Positions 9,195 to 17,782 of a DNA stretch of 64,000 nucleotides are shown one piece after another. A program made the position numbers and the translations under genes. The stretch's first letter is position 1. The number at the start of each line of letters is the position of its first letter. Under the pieces are notes generated by a model that had not been told where the DNA came from, made no database searches, and saw only the letters and a list, made by a program, of their open reading frames with translations. Source of the DNA: Williamsia soli (lineage in GTDB: Bacteria > Actinomycetota > Actinomycetes > Mycobacteriales > Mycobacteriaceae); contig NZ_JAFRDR010000008.1 of assembly GCF_017377795.1 (NCBI RefSeq), positions 62,001-126,000 on the forward strand, given 5' to 3'.

Positions 9195-9799
9195 TTGGTT
9201 GTCACCATGGCCTCCCATATCGGTACCAGGCGTGTGCGTAGCTCCTGGTCGGACTTGTCATTGCGGAACAGCGCCGAGACGGCGAGTCCGCGCGCCAACT
9301 CGACGCTGATCTCGATTGCTTCCGGTGTCATCCGGTCGCCGAAGATCACGGCGCCACCGGTGTTGATGGCCTCGTTGACCCGCGCCTCGAGGGGCAGAAC
9401 CGCCGCGTGCAGTGCAGGGTCGGTGCGGGCCGCGATCCACAGTTCGAGTGCGGCGTAGAACAGCGGCCCGGAGAACGCGTCGAGGAAGACCTCCACGCTC
9501 GCTCGCTGTCCCGCTGCGTGCGCTTCGAGCAATTCGGCCAACCGCTGCTCGACGAGGTGCTCGACAGCCGCGACCACCAAGGACTCCTTGGTCGGGAAGT
9601 GATGGAGTTGCGCACCCCGCGACACACCGGCGCGCCGGGAGATCTCCTGCGTGCTGGTGCCGGAATACCCCTTGTCGATGAGGCACGAGATGGCCGCATC
9701 GAGCAGGCGCGCACGCATCTGCGCGGTGCGTTCGGCCTGTGTCCGGGTCGGCGCTCTGACCCCGTCCGTCTCAACGGTCGTTGCTGTGTTGGTCGCCAC
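9191..9799 (-). CDS. TetR-family regulator of the monooxygenase operon
   Basis: The 202-residue protein has an N-terminal helix-turn-helix, with STQEISRRAGVSRGAQLHHFPTKESL at about residues 48-73, and a helical C-terminal domain that should bind an inducer. It starts with GTG at 9799. No Shine-Dalgarno sequence precedes it, but a TAACCT box ends seven bases upstream, so the mRNA is probably leaderless. It is the first gene of the operon, overlapping the monooxygenase by four bases, and a palindrome lies just upstream of its promoter, so autorepression of the whole operon is the simplest reading. Confidence 0.85.
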   Translation of the reverse strand: MATNTATTVETDGVRAPTRTQAERTAQMRARLLDAAISCLIDKGYSGTSTQEISRRAGVSRGAQLHHFPTKESLVVAAVEHLVEQRLAELLEAHAAGQRASVEVFLDAFSGPLFYAALELWIAARTDPALHAAVLPLEARVNEAINTGGAVIFGDRMTPEAIEISVELARGLAVSALFRNDKSDQELRTRLVPIWEAMVTTK

Positions 9800-9806
9800 A
9801 CTCAGG

Positions 9807-9843
9807 AGGTTAGCGGAGAAGTAAGAAACAGTCCAGTCTGTTT
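9807..9843 (-). promoter_or_regulatory. promoter and operator of the tetR-monooxygenase operon
   Basis: The minus-strand -10 box TAACCT (9812-9807) ends seven bases before the GTG at 9799. Upstream lies AAACAG-TCCAGT-CTGTTT (9826-9843), a perfect inverted repeat with six-base arms. Its centre is about 36 bases before the predicted transcription start, so a bound TetR dimer would cover the -35 region. This is the expected autoregulatory operator. Confidence 0.55.
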
Positions 9844-9876
9844 GTAAGTTGGTCTGAGGGGTGCGCCAAACCCAGG

Positions 9877-9903
9877 CAAACCCAGCAGCAGCTGCTGGGT
9901 TTG
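9877..9903 (-). terminator. stem-loop behind the acyl-CoA dehydrogenase gene
   Basis: CAAACCCAGCAG and CTGCTGGGTTTG are perfect 12-base arms around a three-base loop. The hairpin begins 27 bases beyond the stop codon of the minus-strand acyl-CoA dehydrogenase gene. There is no U-tract, which is common for actinobacterial terminators, so termination is likely but not certain. Confidence 0.55.
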
Positions 9904-9929
9904 CCGGTGTGACTGGGTTGTGGCGCGAA

Positions 9930-11165
9930 CTACCTGGCCAGGACGCCCTTGGCGACGTGGGTGGTCTGGATTTCGTTGCTGCCGGCGTAGATCATCAGCG
10001 ACTTTGCATCACGGGCAAGTTGCTCGACCCGATACTCGGTCATGTATCCGTTGCCGCCGAACAACTGAATCGCTTCCATGGCGACATCAGTGGCTGCCCG
10101 GGAGGAATAGAGCTTCATCGCCGAGGCCTCCGCGAGGTCGAGGGGCTTGCCCGACTGCGCGCGCTCGAGCGCGTGGAACACCATGTTCTGGACGTTGAAA
10201 CGAGCAACCTCCATCTCCGCCAATTTGAGCTGGATCAGCTGTAGTTCAGAGATCGGCTTGCCCCACAACGTGCGCTGTTTGGCGTAGTCGACGCACAGGC
10301 GCTGACATTCGTTGATGATGCCGAGCGACAGCGAGGCAATGCCCACGCGCTCGAGCACGAATCCGGCTTTCGCGCCGTCGCCGCCGCCCTTCGCACCGAC
10401 CTCTTCCGTCTCACCGAGGAGACGGTCTTTGTCGAGTTTGACGTTGTCGAAGAAGAGCTCTCCGGTCGGCGAGGACATGATGCCCATCTTCTTGAACGGC
10501 TTGCCTTGCGTTAATCCCTCCATGCCCTTGTCGAGCACGAACGTGAGCACCTTGCGACGACGCCGGTCGACACTCGCGTCACCGTCGTCGAGCTTGGCGA
10601 AAACGACGATCGTATCGGCGAACGGCCCGTTGGTGATGAAGGTCTTCTGCCCGTTGAGGATGTAGTTCTCACCGTCTCGCTTGACAGTCGTCTTCATGCC
10701 ACCCAGCGCATCTGAGCCCGAGTCCGGTTCGGTGATCGCCCACGCACCCACCTTGTTCATGGTGACCAGGTCCGGGAGCCAGCGCTTCTTCTGGGCCAAC
10801 GTGCCCTTGGACCGGATCGTCGAAGGCGTCAGGCCCAGGCTCACCCCCATCGAGGCGACGATGCCCAGGCTCACGCCCGCCAGTTCGATGTTGAGGATCG
10901 AGCCCATCGACGTCATACCCGCCCCGGGCGAGGGTTTCTTGGGCTCGGCCTCGCCGCGGGCCACGGCCTCGTCGTGGGCAAACTCCTTCTCCAGGGAATC
11001 GGTTGCCATGGCGTCGACACCGAAGGTCTTGAGCAGATTTCGGACGATGTCGTACGGCGGTAGGGCGCCTGTCTCGAGCTCATCGATGTGCGGACGGATC
11101 TCTTTGTCGATGAACCCGCGTACCGCGTCGCGCACCATCAGGTCTTCTTCGGACCACTCGAACAT
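9930..11165 (-). CDS. acyl-CoA dehydrogenase
   Basis: The 411-residue flavoenzyme has the family signatures AWAITEPDSGSDALGG (about 146-161) and the C-terminal block AIQLFGGNGYMTEYRVEQLARDAK (about 360-383). It should introduce the alpha-beta double bond into an acyl-CoA in fatty acid, branched acid or steroid side-chain breakdown. AGGGGA precedes the ATG at 11165 at a good distance. It stands alone between a terminator-like hairpin and a promoter that shares an operator-like element with the thiolase promoter at 18.4 kb, which suggests joint control. Confidence 0.9.
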   Translation of the reverse strand: MFEWSEEDLMVRDAVRGFIDKEIRPHIDELETGALPPYDIVRNLLKTFGVDAMATDSLEKEFAHDEAVARGEAEPKKPSPGAGMTSMGSILNIELAGVSLGIVASMGVSLGLTPSTIRSKGTLAQKKRWLPDLVTMNKVGAWAITEPDSGSDALGGMKTTVKRDGENYILNGQKTFITNGPFADTIVVFAKLDDGDASVDRRRRKVLTFVLDKGMEGLTQGKPFKKMGIMSSPTGELFFDNVKLDKDRLLGETEEVGAKGGGDGAKAGFVLERVGIASLSLGIINECQRLCVDYAKQRTLWGKPISELQLIQLKLAEMEVARFNVQNMVFHALERAQSGKPLDLAEASAMKLYSSRAATDVAMEAIQLFGGNGYMTEYRVEQLARDAKSLMIYAGSNEIQTTHVAKGVLAR

Positions 11166-11203
11166 GCAATTTCCCCTAGCGTCAGCAAGTGTTCTTTCTG
11201 CTA

Positions 11204-11241
11204 ATACTAGAATCTGAGATCATTTTTTAGAACAGGTTTCA
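11204..11241 (-). promoter_or_regulatory. promoter and KstR-like operator of the acyl-CoA dehydrogenase gene
   Basis: Read on the minus strand, GATCTC-AGA-TTCTAGTAT (11221-11204) ends in a -10 box TAGTAT about 38 bases before the ATG. The thiolase promoter at 18397-18413 has GATCTC-GG-TTCTAGTAT. Just upstream, TAGAACAGGTTTCA (11228-11241 on the plus strand) fits TNNAACNNGTTNNA, the motif reported for the mycobacterial steroid regulator KstR. The match is degenerate enough that one hit by chance in 64 kb is possible. Confidence 0.5.
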
Positions 11242-11871
11242 GAAATCGGTCGAGCCCAACTGCAGCCGCCATCGTCCACCTCGGCGTTCGAGATCGATCA
11301 CCCCGGCAGGTACCACCTCGACGCTCCAAAAACTGGCCCCGGTGGCTGCGGCGACGAGACCCTGCGCGGTCCCGCAAGCGACCACCGCACCGACATCGAC
11401 TGTCCACGCGGTGTCCAGCCAGTCGGTCAGGCGCGCAAGAAATGCCGTGATGCACTCGCCGCCGTGAGGACTCGTTCCCGGATCGCCGAACCACTCCCCC
11501 AGGTCCATGGGATCGATCTGGTCCGGCGTGAGACCTTTCCATCGCCCCAGATCCAGTGCTTTCAGGGCGTTGTCGATGACCCCGTCCGCCCCGATCGCTG
11601 CGGCCGTTTCGGTCGCGGATCGATCCGGCGCGATGCGGACCGTGTCCGGATACGACAAACGCAGCCGCGCGCAATCGGCGCGACCGCGTTTGTCGAGTGG
11701 ATCGTCATGCGCACCGAACCGCAGTGCCACATTGGGCCCGGTCCGGGCCGCGGTGATCAGTCGTAGTCTCAGCGAACGCTTCTCTGAGGTGTTGCAACGC
11801 CCGCCTCGCGGGCGGCACGCTTGCCGATCCAGGTGAGCGACAATGCGAATCCGAGTCCCAGGACGCCCCAC
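11239..11871 (-). CDS. histidine-phosphatase-like protein of the cobalt operon
   Basis: The core (LRLITAARTGPNVALRFG, then DDPLDKRG) resembles the histidine phosphatase-fold proteins often encoded after CbtAB cobalt transporters. The catalytic RHG triad of the superfamily is replaced by ART here, so the phosphohistidine is apparently absent. The only ATG in frame (11871) would overlap cbtA by 103 bases. The homology begins near a CTG at 11772 that overlaps the cbtA stop as CTGA, so translation may really start there and give about 177 residues. A role in corrinoid or cobalt handling is inferred from the neighbours only. Confidence 0.6.
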   Translation of the reverse strand: MGRPGTRIRIVAHLDRQACRPRGGRCNTSEKRSLRLRLITAARTGPNVALRFGAHDDPLDKRGRADCARLRLSYPDTVRIAPDRSATETAAAIGADGVIDNALKALDLGRWKGLTPDQIDPMDLGEWFGDPGTSPHGGECITAFLARLTDWLDTAWTVDVGAVVACGTAQGLVAAATGASFWSVEVVPAGVIDLERRGGRWRLQLGSTDF

Positions 11872-12587
11872 AGAATCACCTGGTTGACGATCGAGTAGTA
11901 CCGGAAATCGCCGACGACATCAGCCGGGAAGCCAGGGAACACGATGGTGTTGCCGTCCAGCAGTGGTCCTGGTACCTCGTCAAAGCTCGGTAGCAGCGCG
12001 ATACTGATACCGACCGCGATGAAGTAGGCAATTACACCGGCGACTGCCGAGAGCAGGCCACCGATTCGCGGCGCGAGCCAGAAGGCCAGCACGGTCGCCG
12101 CGATGAGAAATGCCACGGACAGCAGCAGGATCGTGAGGTAGGCACCGCTGCGCGCACCGATCGTGTCGTCACTGCCGACCGCGGGAGGATTGGCCGGGTA
12201 CGCACTGAACGGGATCAAATACACCGCCACGAATCCCCCGACGGCGAGAAGCCCGGCGACGACGCGCGGATCGACCAGCGGGTAACGACGGCCGACGTAC
12301 GCCCAGACAACGGTGAAGGTGACCGCGAAGAACGCCCCGATGATCAGGCCGAAGACAACCGTGCCCGTGCTTGCACCCCAGTTCTGCTGCACGGCCCGGC
12401 TGAACACCTCGCCGTGATCGTGACCGGCGTCCCCACCGACCAGCTCCAATTCGGCGTGGCCGCGGCCCTCTTCGTAACCGATGGCCCGCTCGACCAGCGG
12501 CTCGATGTAGATGCGCGCGAACACGAACGCGAGTATTCCGGCGACCAGGCCCGAGAGCAGGCCGGCGCCGATGAACTTCTTTTCCAT
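11769..12587 (-). CDS. cbtA: CbtA-type cobalt transporter subunit
   Basis: The 272-residue integral membrane protein starts MEKKFIGAGLLSGLVAGILAF and has several hydrophobic segments (about 7-27, 80-105, 113-133, 150-172, 180-200 and 240-260). An HDHGE stretch in the first extracytoplasmic loop (GGDAGHDHGEVF) could contact metal. The wording matches the CbtA family of predicted cobalt transporters. It is downstream of cbtB and a cobalamin riboswitch and overlaps the phosphatase-like gene. Confidence 0.88.
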   Translation of the reverse strand: MEKKFIGAGLLSGLVAGILAFVFARIYIEPLVERAIGYEEGRGHAELELVGGDAGHDHGEVFSRAVQQNWGASTGTVVFGLIIGAFFAVTFTVVWAYVGRRYPLVDPRVVAGLLAVGGFVAVYLIPFSAYPANPPAVGSDDTIGARSGAYLTILLLSVAFLIAATVLAFWLAPRIGGLLSAVAGVIAYFIAVGISIALLPSFDEVPGPLLDGNTIVFPGFPADVVGDFRYYSIVNQVILWGVLGLGFALSLTWIGKRAAREAGVATPQRSVR

Positions 12588-12616
12588 GTATTCAGTTCCT
12601 CAGCGGCTTCGGTGAC

Positions 12617-12853
12617 TCAGTGGCAGGGGAAGCCGAGGAAATGGCGTGCGTCGTGGATGTACTCGTGAACGTGGGTGTCACTGCCGAAAACGGACACGGC
12701 CCCTTGATCGAAGCCGAGGAAGTAGTAGGCGAGAGCGGCGACCAGGGTGGTGGCGGTCAGCCATAGCGCGGCGTTGACCGCGGACACGTCGGGCACCGCT
12801 ATCGCCAGGGCCGGCTTTCCCGAAATGGGCTGCGCCATTGACGAACTGGACAT
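12617..12853 (-). CDS. cbtB: CbtB-type cobalt transporter subunit
   Basis: The 78-residue protein has one membrane helix (about 26-47, VNAALWLTATTLVAALAYYF) and a histidine-rich C-terminus, HVHEYIHDARHFLGFPCH, the mark of CbtB, where the histidines bind cobalt. The start at 12853 was chosen because GAGAGGAG (12867-12860) lies six bases upstream; the ATG at 12859 is too close to that site. It is the first gene after the cobalamin riboswitch, so cobalt uptake should be switched off when cobalamin is plentiful. Confidence 0.9.
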   Translation of the reverse strand: MSSSSMAQPISGKPALAIAVPDVSAVNAALWLTATTLVAALAYYFLGFDQGAVSVFGSDTHVHEYIHDARHFLGFPCH

Positions 12854-12867
12854 TGACATCTCCTCTC

Positions 12868-12886
12868 GCGGGATTGCGCGTCCCGC
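12868..12886 (-). promoter_or_regulatory. hairpin next to the cbtB ribosome binding site
   Basis: GCGGGA-CGCGCAA-TCCCGC on the minus strand forms a six-base-pair stem with a seven-base loop and ends directly before GAGAGGAG. It may be part of the expression platform through which the cobalamin riboswitch controls ribosome access to cbtB. Confidence 0.4.
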
Positions 12887-12894
12887 GTGTACAC

Positions 12895-13025
12895 ATGTTT
12901 GTCGCCAAGCGCCGGAGCCCTGACTCGCCCACGGGCGAAGCCCGATGGAACTCACAGTGGCGCGACCGTTCCGGATTCACACCGGATTTCCCGTTCACCT
13001 GGTTCGCAGTGACTGTATTCCGCTG
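12895..13025 (-). promoter_or_regulatory. cobalamin riboswitch
   Basis: On the minus strand the conserved core is plain: AACCAGGTGAACGGGAA, then CCGGTGTGAATCCGG, ACGGTCGC, and the B12 box GCCACTGTGA (about 12961-12952), followed by GAGTCAGG and a GC-rich helix. The order and spacing agree with the AdoCbl riboswitch consensus. It lies upstream of the cbtB-cbtA operon, which fits repression of cobalt uptake by cobalamin. The outer ends are approximate because the P1 helix was not folded. Confidence 0.9.
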
Positions 13026-13097
13026 CGTTTTGCCCGGTCAACTGCGGGGAAGATCTAGACCGCCGACGATGTCCGACCTCTCGTGGATCATGGAGCA

Positions 13098-16000
13098 ATG
13101 GCCGCCCGCAAGTCCTCCCCCTCAGCCCCCGCCGGGCTCGACCCGCAGCAGGTCATGGGCCGCTTTGCCGCACCCACCCGGGCGTGGTTCACCTCGGCGT
13201 TCCCCGAACCGACCGCGGCGCAGCTCGGAGCCTGGAACGCCATCTCCGCCGGCGAGAACACGCTGGTGGTGGCGCCCACCGGCTCAGGCAAGACGCTGTC
13301 GGCATTTCTGTGGGCACTCGATCAGCTGTCGCGGCCGGAGTCCGACGTGGCGACCGCCGGCACCCGGGTTCTCTATGTCTCACCGCTCAAGGCACTGGCC
13401 GTGGATGTCGAGCGCAACCTGCGGGCCCCGCTGATCGGCCTCACTCGCGCAGCGCAGCGGATCGACCAGCCGATCGCGGACATCACCGTGGGGGTGCGCT
13501 CCGGCGACACCCCGGCCGCGCAGCGCAGACAACTCCTGCGCAAGCCGCCAGACATCCTGATCACCACGCCCGAGTCACTGTTCCTGATGCTCACCTCGGC
13601 GGCGCGGGAGACGCTGGAGAACGTCGAGACGGTGATCGTCGACGAAGTGCATGCCGTGGCCGGCACCAAGCGCGGCACCCACCTGGCACTGTCCCTTGAA
13701 CGTCTCGACACCCTGCTCGACAAACCGGCCCAGCGCATCGGACTGTCTGCGACCGTGCGCCCGCCCGAGCGGATCGCCGGCTTCCTCTCGGGGAGCAGGC
13801 CATGCACCGTGGTCCAACCACCCGCCGCCAAGACCTTCGACCTGTCGGTCAACGTGCCGGTCGCCGACATGACCAACATCCCGGTCATCGCGAGCAGTGA
13901 AGAGATCGACGACGAGGCGTCGGCACCCGCGGCAGGCTCATTGTGGCCATATGTCGAGAGCTCGATCGTCGATCTCATCGAGAAGAACCGGTCGACCATC
14001 GTGTTCACCAACTCGCGACGATTGTCAGAACAGCTGACGGCCCGCCTCAACGAGGTGCACGCCACCCGCCTCGGCGGGCCCACCGAATCTGAGCCCAATC
14101 CGGCGGTTCCCGGCGGGGCCCCGGCACACATGCTCGGCAGTGGGATCAGCTCCGGGGCCGAACCGCTCCTGGCCCGCGCCCACCACGGCTCGGTGAGCAA
14201 AGAGGTCCGAGGGCAGATCGAAGACGAACTCAAGTCCGGTCGCCTGCGCTGCGTGGTGGCCACCAGCAGCCTCGAACTCGGTATCGACATGGGCGCGGTC
14301 GATCTGGTGATCCAGGTCGAGGCGCCCCCCTCCGTGGCCAGCGGCCTGCAGCGGATCGGGCGCGCCGGTCACCAGGTCGGTGAGATCAGCCAGGGTGTGC
14401 TGTTTCCCAAGCACCGCGGCGATCTGCTTCGGTGCGCGGTTCTCGTCGAGCGGATGACCGACGGCCTGATCGAAGAACTCACCGTTCCCGCCAACCCACT
14501 CGACGTACTCGCCCAGCAGACGGTCGCCGCGTGCGCCACCGGCACGATCGACGTCGACGACTGGTACCAGACCGTCCGCCGCAGCGCGCCGTACGCCACG
14601 CTGGCGCGACCGGTCTTCGATGCGACTCTCGACCTGTTGTCCGGGCGTTATCCATCCGACGAGTTCGCCGAACTGCGACCGCGCATCGTCTGGGACCGCG
14701 CGCAGGGCACGCTCACCGGTAGGCCGGGCGCCCAGCGACTCGCGGTCACCTCCGGTGGCGCAATTCCCGACCGAGGGCTGTTCGCGGTGTACATGGTCGG
14801 CGAAAAGCAGACGCGGGTAGGCGAACTCGACGAGGAGATGGTCTACGAGTCCCGCGTCGGAGATGTCTTCGCGCTCGGCGCCACCAGCTGGCGCATCGAG
14901 GACATCACCCACGATCGGGTGCTCGTGACGCCGGCGTTCGGGCAGGCCGGACGACTTCCCTTCTGGCATGGCGACAGCATCGGCCGGCCCGCCGAACTCG
15001 GCGAGGCGATCGGGAAGTTCGTCGGCGAATTGTCCAAACCCGGCAAGCTCGGTGCACACGCGCAGCGGCTGGGGCTCAACGAGTTCGCCCGCGACAACCT
15101 CGCGCAACTGGTCTCCGAGCAACAGGCCGCCACCGGTCACCTACCCACCGACCGCACGCTTCTCGTCGAGAGGTTCCGCGACGAACTCGGCGACTGGCGG
15201 GTGATCCTGCACTCCCCCTACGGTTTACGTGTTCACGCACCGTGGGCCAGTGCCGTGGCCGCACGCCTGCAGCAGGACTACGGCATCGACGGCGCCGTCT
15301 CCGCTGCCGACGACGGCATCATCGTGCGTCTCCCCGACACCGACGATCAACCACCCGGAGCGGCGCTCTTCCACTTCGACCCGGACGAGATCGAGCAGAT
15401 CGTCACCGAGCAGCTCGGCGGTTCGGCGATGTTTGCCTCACGCTTCCGTGAATGCGCCGCCCGCGCACTGCTGCTGCCGCGCCGCAATCCCGGCAAACGC
15501 GCTCCGCTGTGGCAACAGCGGCAGCGTAGCGCCCAGTTGCTCGACGTGGCACGAAAGTTCCCGCAGTTCCCCATCATCCTCGAGGCATTCCGCGAGTGTC
15601 TGCAGGATGTCTACGACCTCCCCGCGCTCGTCGGCATGCTCACGAAAGTCGCCGATCGACGCCTCCGGGTCATCGAGATCGAGACCGAGACACCGTCCCC
15701 GATGGCCTCGTCCCTGCTGTTCGGCTACGTCGGCGCGTTCATGTACGCCGACGACGCCCCACTCGCCGAGCGCCGCGCCGCGACCCTGTCACTCGACACG
15801 GCGTTGCTCGCCCAACTGCTGGGTCGGGTGGATCTGCGAGAGTTGCTCGACCAGAACGTCATCGCCGATACCGAGGCCAAACTCCAGCGCCTTCACCCTG
15901 ACCGCCAGGCCCGCGACATCGAGGGCATTGCGGATCTGTTGCGGTGGCTCGGTCCACTCAGTGAATCCGATGTCGCCGCGCGATTCACCGGCGATGAGCC

Positions 16001-17678
16001 CCTCCCGTTGCTCGCCCAACTCGTGTCGGCCGGCCGAGCGATCGAGGTGCCCCGCGGGGGCTCCCTGCTGTTCGCCGCCGCAGAAGATGCCGGCAGACTC
16101 CGCGACGGGCTCGGTATCCCGCCCCCGCAGGGGCTTCCGATGGCGTTCCTCGAACCCGTCGACGATCCGCTCGGCGATCTGATCGGACGCTACGCACGAA
16201 CGCACGGACCGTTCGTCGCCGCCGACGCGGCCACCGCGCTCGGCCTCGGTGTCGCGGTCGTGCGCGACACCCTCGTTCGACTGGCGAGTTCACGGCGGGT
16301 CGTCGAAGGAGACTTCCGGCCCGAACCGGAGGGCACCCTGCGCAGCAGCGAACAGTGGTGCAACACAGAGGTTCTCTCCGGGCTTCGACGAGCCTCACTG
16401 GCGGCGAGCCGAGCCGAGGTCGCGCCCGTCAGCCATGAGACGTACGCGCGGTTCGTCACCGGCTGGCAACACGTCACCCGGCAGTCGCGGCTGCGTGGTA
16501 TCGACGGCGTGTCGGCGGTCATCGATCAGCTCGCCGGTGTACCCATTCCCGCGTCTGCGTGGGAGTCCCTGGTCCTGCCTGCCCGCGTCGCCGACTACCG
16601 ACCCGACATGCTCGACGAATTGACCGCCGGCGGCGAAGTCCTGTGGGCAGGGCACGGCCGGCTGTCAGGTTCCGACGGGTGGATCAGCCTGCACCCGGCC
16701 GATCTCGCCGAGGACAGCCTGCCCACCCCCGCCGAGATCGACATGGGTGAACTGCATCAGCGGGTACTCGACCATCTGGCCCCGGGCGGCGCGTTTTTCT
16801 TCCGGCAGCTGAGCGAGTCGATGGCCATCGATGGTGTCACCCCGCTCGGCTCAGAACTCGAGATGGTGCTCTGGGATCTCGCGTGGGCCGGACTGATCAG
16901 CAACGACACGTTCACCCCCGTGCGTTCACTACTGGGTCCGGGCCGTAAACCCGGCGCAGTCCGAAGTGCGCCGGCGCACCGTGGTCGGCGACGTTTCGCC
17001 CGGACCCCTCGCACGGCGCCGCAGTCGATGACCGGACGTTGGTTCGTGTTGCCCGCCCCGATCTCCGATCCCACCCTTGCGGTCGCCGCTCAGTGCACGG
17101 CACTTCTCGACCGATACGGCGTCGTCACCAAGGGCGCTGTGATGACCGAGGGCATCGTCGGCGGTTTCTCGCGGGTGTACAAGGCCCTCACCGGGTTCGA
17201 GGACAGCGGCAAGGTACGGCGTGGTTACTACATCGACGGATTGGGCGGCGCGCAATTCGCCGCGACCACCACCGTGGACAGACTGCGCGACGAGGTCGAA
17301 CCGATCGGGCAGACGGCCATCGCGCTGGCGGCGACCGATCCCGCCAACCCGTACGGCTCCGCCCTCGCGTGGCCACAGCAGTCGGAGGGGCATCGACCCG
17401 GCCGCAAACCCGGCGCACTGGTGGTGTTGGTGGACGGTCATCTCGTGCTGTTCGTCGAGCGAGGCGGCAAGACGGTGCTGACGTTCAGTACCGATACCGA
17501 GCAGCTCGCGGCGGCCACCACAGCGCTTGCTCGGGTGGTCACCCGAGGTCAGGTGGACCGGTTGTACGTCGAGCGCGTCGACGGCGAACCAGTCCTGACC
17601 GGCGCCTTGGCCGAGCACCTACGAGAAAGCGGTTTCGACCCGACGCCCCGCGGTTTGCGGTTACGCAGAACCGGATGA
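13098..17678 (+). CDS. lhr: Lhr-type large ATP-dependent helicase
   Basis: This protein of about 1526 residues is a superfamily 2 helicase of the long Lhr class. The N-terminal half holds TGSGKT (motif I), a DEVHAV box (motif II), SATVRPPERI (motif III), TNSRRLSEQL, and TSSLELGIDMG with QRIGRAGHQ (motifs V and VI), followed by the winged-helix and Lhr-specific domains. The remaining 600 residues are the C-terminal region found in mycobacterial Lhr. These enzymes translocate 3' to 5' on DNA and unwind RNA:DNA hybrids, and in mycobacteria they respond to DNA damage. A GTG 15 bases upstream could also be used as start. Confidence 0.92.
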   Translation: MAARKSSPSAPAGLDPQQVMGRFAAPTRAWFTSAFPEPTAAQLGAWNAISAGENTLVVAPTGSGKTLSAFLWALDQLSRPESDVATAGTRVLYVSPLKALAVDVERNLRAPLIGLTRAAQRIDQPIADITVGVRSGDTPAAQRRQLLRKPPDILITTPESLFLMLTSAARETLENVETVIVDEVHAVAGTKRGTHLALSLERLDTLLDKPAQRIGLSATVRPPERIAGFLSGSRPCTVVQPPAAKTFDLSVNVPVADMTNIPVIASSEEIDDEASAPAAGSLWPYVESSIVDLIEKNRSTIVFTNSRRLSEQLTARLNEVHATRLGGPTESEPNPAVPGGAPAHMLGSGISSGAEPLLARAHHGSVSKEVRGQIEDELKSGRLRCVVATSSLELGIDMGAVDLVIQVEAPPSVASGLQRIGRAGHQVGEISQGVLFPKHRGDLLRCAVLVERMTDGLIEELTVPANPLDVLAQQTVAACATGTIDVDDWYQTVRRSAPYATLARPVFDATLDLLSGRYPSDEFAELRPRIVWDRAQGTLTGRPGAQRLAVTSGGAIPDRGLFAVYMVGEKQTRVGELDEEMVYESRVGDVFALGATSWRIEDITHDRVLVTPAFGQAGRLPFWHGDSIGRPAELGEAIGKFVGELSKPGKLGAHAQRLGLNEFARDNLAQLVSEQQAATGHLPTDRTLLVERFRDELGDWRVILHSPYGLRVHAPWASAVAARLQQDYGIDGAVSAADDGIIVRLPDTDDQPPGAALFHFDPDEIEQIVTEQLGGSAMFASRFRECAARALLLPRRNPGKRAPLWQQRQRSAQLLDVARKFPQFPIILEAFRECLQDVYDLPALVGMLTKVADRRLRVIEIETETPSPMASSLLFGYVGAFMYADDAPLAERRAATLSLDTALLAQLLGRVDLRELLDQNVIADTEAKLQRLHPDRQARDIEGIADLLRWLGPLSESDVAARFTGDEPLPLLAQLVSAGRAIEVPRGGSLLFAAAEDAGRLRDGLGIPPPQGLPMAFLEPVDDPLGDLIGRYARTHGPFVAADAATALGLGVAVVRDTLVRLASSRRVVEGDFRPEPEGTLRSSEQWCNTEVLSGLRRASLAASRAEVAPVSHETYARFVTGWQHVTRQSRLRGIDGVSAVIDQLAGVPIPASAWESLVLPARVADYRPDMLDELTAGGEVLWAGHGRLSGSDGWISLHPADLAEDSLPTPAEIDMGELHQRVLDHLAPGGAFFFRQLSESMAIDGVTPLGSELEMVLWDLAWAGLISNDTFTPVRSLLGPGRKPGAVRSAPAHRGRRRFARTPRTAPQSMTGRWFVLPAPISDPTLAVAAQCTALLDRYGVVTKGAVMTEGIVGGFSRVYKALTGFEDSGKVRRGYYIDGLGGAQFAATTTVDRLRDEVEPIGQTAIALAATDPANPYGSALAWPQQSEGHRPGRKPGALVVLVDGHLVLFVERGGKTVLTFSTDTEQLAAATTALARVVTRGQVDRLYVERVDGEPVLTGALAEHLRESGFDPTPRGLRLRRTG

Positions 17679-17743
17679 GCATCGCTTCATCCCACGAACA
17701 AGCCGGCCATGTGGCTTCGGCCCGAGGCGCGGCGTCCTAGGCT

Positions 17744-17762
17744 GTACCCGAGCCCGGGGTAC
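17744..17762. promoter_or_regulatory. palindrome upstream of the tetR-like gene
   Basis: GTACCC-GAGCCCG-GGGTAC is a six-base inverted repeat lying just downstream of a possible -10 box TAGGCT (17738-17743), so a protein bound here would block early transcription. It is 20 bases before the ATG at 17783. It does not resemble the element at the thiolase promoter, so autoregulation by the same protein is uncertain. Confidence 0.35.
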
Positions 17763-17782
17763 ATACACGCAAAGGAACATTC

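Noticed and set aside
14025-15140. 371-residue minus-strand frame opposite lhr
   Set aside because: No motif; the frame is a by-product of lhr codon usage.
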